Positions 33,871 through 47,132 of a DNA stretch of 64,000 bases are shown here, one piece after another. A program made the translations under genes and the position numbers. Every line of letters begins with the position of its first letter. The first letter of the stretch is position 1. The notes under the pieces are model-generated. The model worked only from the letters and a program-made list of their open reading frames with translations, did not search any database and was not told the DNA's origin. Source of the stretch: Globodera rostochiensis (lineage: Eukaryota > Nematoda > Chromadorea > Rhabditida > Heteroderidae); contig JAEVLN010000010.1 of assembly GCA_018350325.1 (NCBI GenBank), positions 496,001-560,000 of the forward strand, read 5' to 3'.

Positions 33871-36800
33871 AAAAACACATAACAAGGGAAATGTTTGGAA
33901 AGCACAAACATTCTTAATCCGAACAAAAACACAAAACAGGAAAATGTTGGAAAGCACAAACATTCAGTCATTTAATCCGAACAAAAATACATGACAAGGA
34001 AAATGTTGGAAAGCACAAACATTCAGTCATTTAATCCGAACAAAAATACATGACAAGGGAAATGTTGGAAAGCACAAACATTCAGTCATTTAATCCGAAC
34101 AAAAACACATGACATGTGAAATGTTGGAAAGCACAAACATTCAGTCATTTAATCCGAACAAAAACACAAAACAAGGAAAATGTTTGGAAAGCACAAACAT
34201 TCAGTCATTTAATCCGAACAAAAATACATGACAAGGAAAATGTTGGAAGGCACAAACATTCAGTCATTTAACCCGAACAAAAATACATGACAAGGAAAAT
34301 GTTGGAAAGCACAAACATTCAGTCATTTAATCCGAACAAAAATACATGACAAGGGAAATGTTGGAAAGCACAAACATTCAGTCATTTAATCCGAACAAAA
34401 ACACATGACAAGTGAAATGTTGGAAAGCACAAACATTCAGTCATTTAATCCGAACAAAAACACAAAACAAGGAAAATGTTTGGAAAGCACAAACATTCAG
34501 TCATTTAATCCGAACAAAAATACATGACAAGGAAAATGTTGGAAAGCACAAACATTCAGTCATTTAATCCGAACAAAAATACATGACAAGGAAAATGTTG
34601 GAAAGCACAAACATTCAGTCATTTAATCCGAACAAAAATACATGACAAGGGAAATGTTGGAAAGCACAAACATTCAGTCATTTAATCCGAACAAAAACAC
34701 AAAAAAGGAAAATGTTTGGAAAGCACAAACATTCAGTCATTTAATCCGAACAAAAATACATGACAAGGAAAATGTTGGAAAGCACAAACATTCAGTCATT
34801 TAATCCGAACAAAAACACAAAACAGGAAAATGTTGGAAAGCACAAACATTCAGTCATTTAATCCGAACAAAAATACATGACAAGGAAAATGTTGGAAAGC
34901 ACAAACATTCAGTCATTTAATCCGAACAAAAATACATGACAAGGGAAATGTTGGAAAGCACAAACATTCAGTCATTTAATCCGAACAAAAATACAAAAAA
35001 GGAAAATGTTTGGAAAGCACAAACATTCAGTCATTTAATCCGAACAAAAATACATGACAAGGAAAATGTTGGAAAGCACAAACATTCAGTCATTTAATCC
35101 GAACAAAAACACAAAACAGGAAAATGTTGGAAAGCACAAACATTCAGTCATTTAATCCGAACAAAAACACAAAACAAGGAAAATGTTTTGAAAGCACAAA
35201 CATTCAGTCATTTAATCCGAACAAAAATACATGACAAGGAAAATGTTGGAAAGCACAAACATTCAGTCATTTAATCCGAACAAAAATACATGACAAGGGA
35301 AATGTTGGAAAGCACAAACATTCAGTCATTTAATCCGAACAAAAATACATGACAAGGAAAATGTTGGAAAGCACAAACATTCAGTCATTTAATCCGAACA
35401 AAAATACATGACAAGGGAAATGTTGGAAAGCACAAACATTCAGTCATTTAATCCGAACAAAAATACATGACAAGGAAAATGTTGGAAAGCACAAACATTC
35501 AGTCATTTAATCCGAACAAAAATACATGACAAGGGAAATGTTGGAAAGCACAAACATTCAGTCATTTAATCCGAACAAAAATACATGACAAGGAAAATGT
35601 TGGAAAGCACAAACATTCAGTCATTTAATCCGAACAAAAATACATGACAAGGGAAATGTTGGAAAGCACAAACATTCAGTCATTTAATCCGAACAAAAAT
35701 ACATGACAAGGAAAATGTTGGAAAGCACAAACATTCAGTCATTTAACCCGAACAAAAATACATGACAAGGAAAATGTTGGAAAGCACAAACATTCAGTCA
35801 TTTAATCCGAACAAAAATACATGACAAGGGAAATGTTGGAAAGCACAAACATTCAGTCATTTAATCCGAACAAAAACACATGACAAGTGAAATGTTGGAA
35901 AGCACAAACATTCAGTCATTTAATCCGAACAAAAACACAAAACAAGGAAAATGTTTGGAAAGCACAAACATTCAGTCATTTAATCCGAACAAAAATACAT
36001 GACAAGGAAAATGTTGGAAAGCACAAACATTCAGTCATTTAATCCGAACAAAAATACATGACAAGGGAAATGTTGGAAAGCACAAACATTCAGTCATTTA
36101 ATCCGAACAAAAACACAAAACAGGAAAATGTTGGAAAGCACAAACATTCAGTCATTTAATCCGAACAAAAACACAAAACAAGGAAAATGTTTTGAAAGCA
36201 CAAACATTCAGTCATTTAATCCGAACAAAAATACATGACAAGGAAAATGTTGGAAAGCACAAACATTCAGTCATTTAATCCGAACAAAAATACATGACAA
36301 GGGAAATGTTGGAAAGCACAAACATTCAGTCATTTAATCCGAACAAAAATACATGACAAGGAAAATGTTGGAAAGCACAAACATTCAGTCATTTAATCCG
36401 AACAAAAATACATGACAAGGGAAATGTTGGAAAGCACAAACATTCAGTCATTTAATCCGAACAAAAATACATGACAAGGAAAATGTTGGAAAGCACAAAC
36501 ATTCAGTCATTTAATCCGAACAAAAATACATGACAAGGGAAATGTTGGAAAGCACAAACATTCAGTCATTTAATCCGAACAAAAATACATGACAAGGAAA
36601 ATGTTGGAAAGCACAAACATTCAGTCATTTAATCCGAACAAAAATACATGACAAGGGAAATGTTGGAAAGCACAAACATTCAGTCATTTAATCCGAACAA
36701 AAATACATGACAAGGAAAATGTTGGAAAGCACAAACATTCAGTCATTTAACCCGAACAAAAATACATGACAAGGAAAATGTTGGAAAGCACAAACATTCA

Positions 36801-39800
36801 GTCATTTAATCCGAACAAAAATACATGACAAGGGAAATGTTGGAAAGCACAAACATTCAGTCATTTAATCCGAACAAAAACACATGACAAGTGAAATGTT
36901 GGAAAGCACAAACATTCAGTCATTTAATCCGAACAAAAACACAAAACAAGGAAAATGTTTGGAAAGCACAAACATTCAGTCATTTAATCCGAACAAAAAT
37001 ACATGACAAGGAAAATGTTGGAAAGCACAAACATTCAGTCATTTAATCCGAACAAAAATACATGACAAGGGAAATGTTGGAAAGCACAAACATTCAGTCA
37101 TTTAATCCGAACAAAAACACAAAAAAGGAAAATGTTTGGAAAGCACAAACATTCAGTCATTTAATCCGAACAAAAATACATGACAAGGAAAATGTTGGAA
37201 AGCACAAACATTCAGTCATTTAATCCGAACAAAAATACATGACAAGGAAAATGTTGGAAAGCACGAACATTCAGTCATTTAATCCGAACAAAAATACATG
37301 ACAAGGAAAATGTTGGAAAGCACAAACATTCAGTCATTTAATCCGAACAAAAATACATGACAAGGAAAATGTTGGAAAGCACAAACATTCAGTCATTTAA
37401 TCCGAACAAAAATACATGACAAGGGAAATGTTGGAAAGCACAAACATTCAGTCATTTAATCCGAACAAAAATACAAAAAAGGAAAATGTTTGGAAAGCAC
37501 AAACATTCAGTCATTTAATCCGAACAAAAATACATGACAAGGAAAATGTTGGAAAGCACAAACATTCAGTCATTTAATCCGAACAAAAACACAAAACAAG
37601 GAAAATGTTTTGAAAGCACAAACATTCAGTCATTTAATCCGAACAAAAATACATGACAAGGAAAATGTTGGAAAGCACAAACATTCAGTCATTTAACCCG
37701 AACAAAAATACATGACAAGGAAAATGTTGGAAAGCACAAACATTCAGTCATTTAATCCGAACAAAAATACATGACAAGGGAAATGTTGGAAAGCACAAAC
37801 ATTCAGTCATTTAATCCGAACAAAAACACAAAACAAGGAAAATGTTTGGAAAGCACAAACATTCAGTCATTTAATCCGAACAAAAATACATGACAAGGAA
37901 AATGTTGGAAAGCACAAACATTCAGTCATTTAATCCGAACAAAAATACATGACAAGGAAAATGTTGGAAAGCACAAACATTCAGTCATTTAATCCGAACA
38001 AAAATACATGACAAGGGAAATGTTGGAAAGCACAAACATTCAGTCATTTAATCCGAACAAAAACGCAAAAAAGGAAAATGTTTGGAAAGCACAAACATTC
38101 AGTCATTTAATCCGAACAAAAATACATGACAAGGAAAATGTTGGAAAGCACAAACATTCAGTCATTTAATCCGAACAAAAACACAAAACAGGAAAATGTT
38201 GGAAAGCACAAACATTCAGTCATTTAATCCGAACAAAAACACAAAACAAGGAAAATGTTTGGAAAGCACAAACATTCAGTCATTTAATCCGAACAAAAAT
38301 ACATGACAAGGGAAATGTTGGAAAGCACAAACATTCAGTCATTTAATCCGAACAAAAACACAAAAAAGGAAAATGTTTGGAAAGCACAAACATTCAGTCA
38401 TTTAATCCGAACAAAAATACATGAGAAGGAAAATGTTGGAAAGCACAAACATTCTTAATCCGAACAAAAACACAAAACAGGAAAATGTTTGGAAAGCACA
38501 AACATTCAGTCATTTAATCCGAACAAAAATACATGACAAGGGAAATGTTGGAAAGCACAAACATTCAGTCATTTAATCCGAACAAAAACACAAAAAAGGA
38601 AAATGTTTGGAAAGCACAAACATTCAGTCATTTAATCCGAACAAAAATACATGACAAGGAAAATGTTGGAAAGCACAAACATTCAGTCATTTAATCCGAA
38701 CAAAAATACATGACAAGGAAAATGTTGGAAAGCACGAACATTCAGTCATTTAATCCGAACAAAAATACATGACAAGGAAAATGTTGGAAAGCACAAACAT
38801 TCAGTCATTTAATCCGAACAAAAATACATGACAAGGAAAATGTTGGAAAGCACAAACATTCAGTCATTTAATCCGAACAAAAATACATGACAAGGGAAAT
38901 GTTGGAAAGCACAAACATTCAGTCATTTAATCCGAACAAAAATACAAAAAAGGAAAATGTTTGGAAAGCACAAACATTCAGTCATTTAATCCGAACAAAA
39001 ATACATGACAAGGAAAATGTTGGAAAGCACAAACATTCAGTCATTTAATCCGAACAAAAACACAAAACAAGGAAAATGTTTTGAAAGCACAAACATTCAG
39101 TCATTTAATCCGAACAAAAATACATGACAAGGAAAATGTTGGAAAGCACAAACATTCAGTCATTTAACCCGAACAAAAATACATGACAAGGAAAATGTTG
39201 GAAAGCACAAACATTCAGTCATTTAATCCGAACAAAAATACATGACAAGGGAAATGTTGGAAAGCACAAACATTCAGTCATTTAATCCGAACAAAAACAC
39301 AAAACAAGGAAAATGTTTGGAAAGCACAAACATTCAGTCATTTAATCCGAACAAAAATACATGACAAGGAAAATGTTGGAAAGCACAAACATTCAGTCAT
39401 TTAATCCGAACAAAAATACATGACAAGGAAAATGTTGGAAAGCACAAACATTCAGTCATTTAATCCGAACAAAAATACATGACAAGGGAAATGTTGGAAA
39501 GCACAAACATTCAGTCATTTAATCCGAACAAAAATACATGACAAGGAAAATGTTGGAAAGCACAAACATTCAGTCATTTAATCCGAACAAAAACACAAAA
39601 CAGGAAAATGTTGGAAAGCACAAACATTCAGTCATTTAATCCGAACAAAAACACAAAACAAGGAAAATGTTTGGAAAGCACAAACATTCAGTCATTTAAT
39701 CCGAACAAAAATACATGACAAGGGAAATGTTGGAAAGCACAAACATTCAGTCATTTAATCCGAACAAAAACACAAAAAAGGAAAATGTTTGGAAAGCACA

Positions 39801-42800
39801 AACATTCAGTCATTTAATCCGAACAAAAATACATGAGAAGGAAAATGTTGGAAAGCACAAACATTCTTAATCCGAACAAAAACACAAAACAGGAAAATGT
39901 TTGGAAAGCACAAACATTCAGTCATTTAATCCGAACAAAAATACATGACAAGGAAAATGTTGGAAAGCACAAACATTCAGTCATTTAATCCGAACAAAAA
40001 TACATGACAAGGAAAATGTTGGAAAGCACAAACATTCAGTCATTTAATCCGAACAAAAATACATGACAAGGGAAATGTTTGGAAAGCACAAACATTCTTA
40101 ATCCGAACAAAAACACAAAACAGGAAAATGTTGGAAAGCACAAACATTCAGTCATTTAATCCGAACAAAAATACATGACAAGGAAAATGTTGGAAAGCAC
40201 AAACATTCAGTCATTTAATCCGAACAAAAATACATGACAAGGGAAATGTTGGAAAGCACAAACATTCAGTCATTTAATCCGAACAAAAACACATGACATG
40301 TGAAATGTTGGAAAGCACAAACATTCAGTCATTTAATCCGAACAAAAACACAAAACAAGGAAAATGTTTGGAAAGCACAAACATTCAGTCATTTAATCCG
40401 AACAAAAATACATGACAAGGAAAATGTTGGAAGGCACAAACATTCAGTCATTTAACCCGAACAAAAATACATGACAAGGAAAATGTTGGAAAGCACAAAC
40501 ATTCAGTCATTTAATCCGAACAAAAATACATGACAAGGGAAATGTTGGAAAGCACAAACATTCAGTCATTTAATCCGAACAAAAACACATGACAAGTGAA
40601 ATGTTGGAAAGCACAAACATTCAGTCATTTAATCCGAACAAAAACACATGACATGTGAAATGTTGGAAAGCACAAACATTCAGTCATTTAATCCGAACAA
40701 AAACACAAAACAAGGAAAATGTTTGGAAAGCACAAACATTCAGTCATTTAATCCGAACAAAAATACATGACAAGGAAAATGTTGGAAGGCACAAACATTC
40801 AGTCATTTAACCCGAACAAAAATACATGACAAGGAAAATGTTGGAAAGCACAAACATTCAGTCATTTAATCCGAACAAAAATACATGACAAGGGAAATGT
40901 TGGAAAGCACAAACATTCAGTCATTTAATCCGAACAAAAACACATGACAAGTGAAATGTTGGAAAGCACAAACATTCAGTCATTTAATCCGAACAAAAAC
41001 ACAAAACAAGGAAAATGTTTGGAAAGCACAAACATTCAGTCATTTAATCCGAACAAAAATACATGACAAGGAAAATGTTGGAAAGCACAAACATTCAGTC
41101 ATTTAATCCGAACAAAAATACATGACAAGGAAAATGTTGGAAAGCACAAACATTCAGTCATTTAATCCGAACAAAAATACATGACAAGGGAAATGTTGGA
41201 AAGCACAAACATTCAGTCATTTAATCCGAACAAAAACACAAAAAAGGAAAATGTTTGGAAAGCACAAACATTCAGTCATTTAATCCGAACAAAAATACAT
41301 GACAAGGAAAATGTTGGAAAGCACAAACATTCAGTCATTTAATCCGAACAAAAACACAAAACAGGAAAATGTTGGAAAGCACAAACATTCAGTCATTTAA
41401 TCCGAACAAAAATACATGACAAGGAAAATGTTGGAAAGCACAAACATTCAGTCATTTAATCCGAACAAAAATACATGACAAGGGAAATGTTGGAAAGCAC
41501 AAACATTCAGTCATTTAATCCGAACAAAAATACAAAAAAGGAAAATGTTTGGAAAGCACAAACATTCAGTCATTTAATCCGAACAAAAATACATGACAAG
41601 GAAAATGTTGGAAAGCACAAACATTCAGTCATTTAATCCGAACAAAAACACAAAACAGGAAAATGTTGGAAAGCACAAACATTCAGTCATTTAATCCGAA
41701 CAAAAACACAAAACAAGGAAAATGTTTTGAAAGCACAAACATTCAGTCATTTAATCCGAACAAAAATACATGACAAGGAAAATGTTGGAAAGCACAAACA
41801 TTCAGTCATTTAATCCGAACAAAAATACATGACAAGGGAAATGTTGGAAAGCACAAACATTCAGTCATTTAATCCGAACAAAAATACATGACAAGGAAAA
41901 TGTTGGAAAGCACAAACATTCAGTCATTTAATCCGAACAAAAATACATGACAAGGGAAATGTTGGAAAGCACAAACATTCAGTCATTTAATCCGAACAAA
42001 AATACATGACAAGGAAAATGTTGGAAAGCACAAACATTCAGTCATTTAATCCGAACAAAAATACATGACAAGGGAAATGTTGGAAAGCACAAACATTCAG
42101 TCATTTAATCCGAACAAAAATACATGACAAGGAAAATGTTGGAAAGCACAAACATTCAGTCATTTAATCCGAACAAAAATACATGACAAGGGAAATGTTG
42201 GAAAGCACAAACATTCAGTCATTTAATCCGAACAAAAATACATGACAAGGAAAATGTTGGAAAGCACAAACATTCAGTCATTTAACCCGAACAAAAATAC
42301 ATGACAAGGAAAATGTTGGAAAGCACAAACATTCAGTCATTTAATCCGAACAAAAATACATGACAAGGGAAATGTTGGAAAGCACAAACATTCAGTCATT
42401 TAATCCGAACAAAAACACATGACAAGTGAAATGTTGGAAAGCACAAACATTCAGTCATTTAATCCGAACAAAAACACAAAACAAGGAAAATGTTTGGAAA
42501 GCACAAACATTCAGTCATTTAATCCGAACAAAAATACATGACAAGGAAAATGTTGGAAAGCACAAACATTCAGTCATTTAATCCGAACAAAAATACATGA
42601 CAAGGGAAATGTTGGAAAGCACAAACATTCAGTCATTTAATCCGAACAAAAACACAAAACAGGAAAATGTTGGAAAGCACAAACATTCAGTCATTTAATC
42701 CGAACAAAAACACAAAACAAGGAAAATGTTTTGAAAGCACAAACATTCAGTCATTTAATCCGAACAAAAATACATGACAAGGAAAATGTTGGAAAGCACA

Positions 42801-45240
42801 AACATTCAGTCATTTAATCCGAACAAAAATACATGACAAGGGAAATGTTGGAAAGCACAAACATTCAGTCATTTAATCCGAACAAAAATACATGACAAGG
42901 AAAATGTTGGAAAGCACAAACATTCAGTCATTTAATCCGAACAAAAATACATGACAAGGGAAATGTTGGAAAGCACAAACATTCAGTCATTTAATCCGAA
43001 CAAAAATACATGACAAGGAAAATGTTGGAAAGCACAAACATTCAGTCATTTAATCCGAACAAAAATACATGACAAGGGAAATGTTGGAAAGCACAAACAT
43101 TCAGTCATTTAATCCGAACAAAAATACATGACAAGGAAAATGTTGGAAAGCACAAACATTCAGTCATTTAATCCGAACAAAAATACATGACAAGGGAAAT
43201 GTTGGAAAGCACAAACATTCAGTCATTTAATCCGAACAAAAATACATGACAAGGAAAATGTTGGAAAGCACAAACATTCAGTCATTTAACCCGAACAAAA
43301 ATACATGACAAGGAAAATGTTGGAAAGCACAAACATTCAGTCATTTAATCCGAACAAAAATACATGACAAGGGAAATGTTGGAAAGCACAAACATTCAGT
43401 CATTTAATCCGAACAAAAACACATGACAAGTGAAATGTTGGAAAGCACAAACATTCAGTCATTTAATCCGAACAAAAACACAAAACAAGGAAAATGTTTG
43501 GAAAGCACAAACATTCAGTCATTTAATCCGAACAAAAATACATGACAAGGAAAATGTTGGAAAGCACAAACATTCAGTCATTTAATCCGAACAAAAATAC
43601 ATGACAAGGGAAATGTTGGAAAGCACAAACATTCAGTCATTTAATCCGAACAAAAACACAAAAAAGGAAAATGTTTGGAAAGCACAAACATTCAGTCATT
43701 TAATCCGAACAAAAATACATGACAAGGAAAATGTTGGAAAGCACAAACATTCAGTCATTTAATCCGAACAAAAATACATGACAAGGAAAATGTTGGAAAG
43801 CACGAACATTCAGTCATTTAATCCGAACAAAAATACATGACAAGGAAAATGTTGGAAAGCACAAACATTCAGTCATTTAATCCGAACAAAAATACATGAC
43901 AAGGAAAATGTTGGAAAGCACAAACATTCAGTCATTTAATCCGAACAAAAATACATGACAAGGGAAATGTTGGAAAGCACAAACATTCAGTCATTTAATC
44001 CGAACAAAAATACAAAAAAGGAAAATGTTTGGAAAGCACAAACATTCAGTCATTTAATCCGAACAAAAATACATGACAAGGAAAATGTTGGAAAGCACAA
44101 ACATTCAGTCATTTAATCCGAACAAAAACACAAAACAAGGAAAATGTTTTGAAAGCACAAACATTCAGTCATTTAATCCGAACAAAAATACATGACAAGG
44201 AAAATGTTGGAAAGCACAAACATTCAGTCATTTAACCCGAACAAAAATACATGACAAGGAAAATGTTGGAAAGCACAAACATTCAGTCATTTAATCCGAA
44301 CAAAAATACATGACAAGGGAAATGTTGGAAAGCACAAACATTCAGTCATTTAATCCGAACAAAAACACAAAACAAGGAAAATGTTTGGAAAGCACAAACA
44401 TTCAGTCATTTAATCCGAACAAAAATACATGACAAGGAAAATGTTGGAAAGCACAAACATTCAGTCATTTAATCCGAACAAAAATACATGACAAGGAAAA
44501 TGTTGGAAAGCACAAACATTCAGTCATTTAATCCGAACAAAAATACATGACAAGGGAAATGTTGGAAAGCACAAACATTCAGTCATTTAATCCGAACAAA
44601 AACGCAAAAAAGGAAAATGTTTGGAAAGCACAAACATTCAGTCATTTAATCCGAACAAAAATACATGACAAGGAAAATGTTGGAAAGCACAAACATTCAG
44701 TCATTTAATCCGAACAAAAACACAAAACAGGAAAATGTTGGAAAGCACAAACATTCAGTCATTTAATCCGAACAAAAACACAAAACAAGGAAAATGTTTG
44801 GAAAGCACAAACATTCAGTCATTTAATCCGAACAAAAATACATGACAAGGGAAATGTTGGAAAGCACAAACATTCAGTCATTTAATCCGAACAAAAACAC
44901 AAAAAAGGAAAATGTTTGGAAAGCACAAACATTCAGTCATTTAATCCGAACAAAAATACATGAGAAGGAAAATGTTGGAAAGCACAAACATTCTTAATCC
45001 GAACAAAAACACAAAACAGGAAAATGTTGGAAAGCACAAACATTCAGTCATTTAATCCGAACAAAAATACATGACAAGGGAAATGTTGGAAAGCACAAAC
45101 ATTCAGTCATTTAATCCGAACAAAAACACAAAACAAGGAAAGCACAAACATTCAGTCTTTAATCCGAACAAAAATACATGACAAGGGAAATGTTGGAAAG
45201 CCCAAACATTCAGTTGTTTAATCCGAACAAAAACAAAAAA
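33871..45240. repeat. 11.4-kb satellite array, 59-bp unit with higher-order structure
   Basis: About 190 tandem copies of a 59-bp unit contain AAAAATACATGACAAGG, AAAATGTTGGAAAGCACAAA and CATTCAGTCATTTAATCC. Unit variants (ACACAAAACAAGG, ACACAAAAAAGG, ACATGACAAGTG, TGTTTTGAAAGC, CACGAACATT, and a short CATTCTTAATCC form) recur in fixed order, giving higher-order repeats. For example TGTTTTGAAAGC recurs about 1.0 kb apart (near 35185 and 36187, and near 41725 and 42728), and a longer block recurs about 6.5 kb apart. No gene and no unique spacers are present. Confidence 0.95.
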
Positions 45241-45350
45241 ACCAGAAAGGACCAGAATCTAGTGTTCCGTAAAGTCTGCTTGACCAGAATTTGGCTTTCC
45301 GGAAACCAGAATTTGGTGTTCTGAAAAGCCAGCTTGAACCAGAATTGATG
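45241..45350. repeat. Right-hand remnant of the TTTCCGGAAA minisatellite
   Basis: Three to four units (GACCAGAATTTGGCTTTCC followed by GGAAACC) are the same repeat as 33118-33870. Confidence 0.85.
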
Positions 45351-46074
45351 TAGGGGGACTCATTTGTTTTTTACATAATAAATTTTTTGACGCTAAATCA
45401 GGCCGAAAAAAAGTCTTTTCCTACTAAATTTGATGCGCTGATCACGAATCTGGACCGCGGAAATTTATTTTCAAAAAACGGAAAACTGAAAAACGGAAAA
45501 AGGGCCAAAAACAACGGAAAAACGGAAAACGGAAAAATTTTCAAATAAAATAAAAAAATTATTTTTTTAAAAAATAATTTATCTAATAAATATTTTTTGA
45601 AATATTAACAGTAATTATTTTTAAAAATTTTGAAGGATGTCTTTTTTTCAGCGGCCTTCTAAATCTATTTTAGGCTTTTGGGTGGGGGGGGGGTAGGCGG
45701 TGCCGATAGGCGCCGCCGGAGAAAATTTTGAAATTTTCGACTCAATTTGTTAAGGATTTGCAACCAAAATTTTAAAAAATTCGGCAATTTTTGAAGCTTA
45801 TTAGGAGTGGTAAGGGTCCGGCGGCGCTTATAGGCGCCGCCGGAAGATTATTTTAAAAAAACTTAACAAGATTTGTTAAGAAATCGCTCGAAAAATGAAA
45901 ATGCAAAACAAAATCCCAAAAATGTTGTTTGATTTCGTCCAACAAAAAATGAATGAAAAGCTTGTGAATTGTCATCTAAAATGTTTGTTTGTAATTGGAA
46001 AAAGTTAAAAAAGAATTTTTAAAAATTGTTTAACCACCGTAACTGTACAGAAAATAAGAAATAATCACTGACAC
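45351..46074. other. No gene; spacer with GC-rich dispersed cores
   Basis: It holds an ACGGAAAAACGGAAAACGG run (about 45480-45535) and two copies of the GC-rich core (GGCGGTGCCGATAGGCGCCG near 45695-45720 and GGCGGCGCTTATAGGCGCCG near 45821-45845). From about 45959 a segment is shared with the DNA upstream of gene B. Confidence 0.5.
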
Positions 46075-46142
46075 AGTCGGGGATCTGAACCCCACCCACA
46101 CTTATCTCTCCACACCAACCACTCACCATTACACCACAACCA
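46075..46142 (-). repeat. tRNA-derived (SINE-like) sequence
   Basis: On the minus strand, an A-box-like TGGTGTAATGGTGAG is followed, with tRNA-like spacing, by a B-box-like GGTTCAGATCC inside a good T arm (GGGG-TTCAGAT-CCCC). The acceptor and anticodon stems do not pair convincingly. It is probably a tRNA pseudogene or SINE head. A partial relative (CAGTCGGGGATCTG) is near 25725 in the DNA upstream of gene B. Confidence 0.45.
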
Positions 46143-46271
46143 AACAGAATTCCAATTCTCTAAAAATCCCATTCTTAGGCGCGTTTTAGTCCAATAACGC
46201 AAATTGGTTTTTTGTCAAGAATTGGACCTTTTTCTGTCGATGAACATTTTCTAGCAATCGCTAAATAGTCA

Positions 46272-46543
46272 ATGTGCCAAAAGGGAAAAAGTGCAAAATG
46301 AAAAATGCCAACCGGCAATGTGCCCTATACCAACGGGCAACGTGCCTAAAGGACAAGTGCAAAAGGGGTAATGCCAACAGGCAATGTGCCATAAGGGAAA
46401 ATGCCAACGGGCAACGTGCCTAAAGAGGAAAAGTGCAAAAGGGGTAATGCCAACAGGCAATGCGCCAAAAGGGAAAAAGTGAAAAAGGGAAAATGCCAAC
46501 AGGCAATGCGCCAAAAGAGGAAAAGTGCAAAAGGGAAAATGTA
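46272..46543 (+). repeat. 46-bp-unit minisatellite with ATGCCA, upstream of gene C
   Basis: Six or so units, with variants such as GGGGTAATGCCAACAGGCAA. Five ATGCCA hexamers lie about 610-830 bp before the gene C start codon. Confidence 0.9.
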
Positions 46544-46852
46544 AACGATTTAGTGTAATTGTTCATTTTCATTGATGTGAATAAGGCAAAAATTAAAAGA
46601 TTTATTGTAATTTTGAATAAAGCAAAAATTGAACGATTTAATTTAATTGTTCATTTTCATTGATTTGAATAAGGCAAAAATTGAATGATTTAATGTAATT
46701 GTTCATTTTCATTGATTTGAATAAGGCAAAAATTGACAAATTTAATGTAATTGTTCATTTTCATTGATTTGAATAAGGCAAAAATTAAAAGATTTAATGT
46801 AATTGTTCATTTTGATTGATTTGAATAAGGCAAAAATTGAAAGATTTAATGT
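46544..46852 (+). repeat. ~52-bp tandem repeat between the ATGCCA array and the gene C promoter
   Basis: Five to six copies of TTTAATGTAATTGTTCATTT followed by TCATTGATTTGAATAAGGCA and AAAATTGAA. Single relatives lie upstream of gene B (about 25385-25445 and 26125-26200), so the repeat has expanded only here. Confidence 0.88.
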
Positions 46853-46854
46853 AA

Positions 46855-47132
46855 ATGGGGCAATATTCCCCTCACATGGACTCCAATGCTTGGGAAGGGC
46901 GGCCCGCCCGCCCCTCACGCTTTATTTAGCCAAAAAAAGCCAATAAAAAGTCAGCGAATTGCACAAAAATGTTCATAAAACCATTCATTTATATTCTCCA
47001 AATCAAATTTAATTTATTCATAAAATGCTTTTTTACATTTCTCATAAAGATACAAATCCCTGATATTTGGGGAAAACCAACAATTCCTGACTATTATTTT
47101 ATAAATTTAAATTTAATCAACATTTAGAAAAA
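46855..47132 (+). promoter_or_regulatory. Conserved proximal promoter / 5' region of gene C
   Basis: The same block as in A, B and D: GGGCAATATTCCCCTCACAT, GGGCGGCCCGCCCGCCCC, CTTTATTTAGCC, the ACAACAATTCCTGAC-like region and TTTAGAAAAA before the ATG. Confidence 0.65.

Noticed and set aside
33871..45240. CRISPR-like regular array
   Set aside because: Units are contiguous 59-bp near-identical repeats without unique spacers, in a eukaryotic genome with spliced genes. It is a satellite.
46075..46142. Functional tRNA
   Set aside because: A and B boxes and a T arm are present, but the acceptor and anticodon arms do not pair. It fits a SINE head or tRNA pseudogene better.
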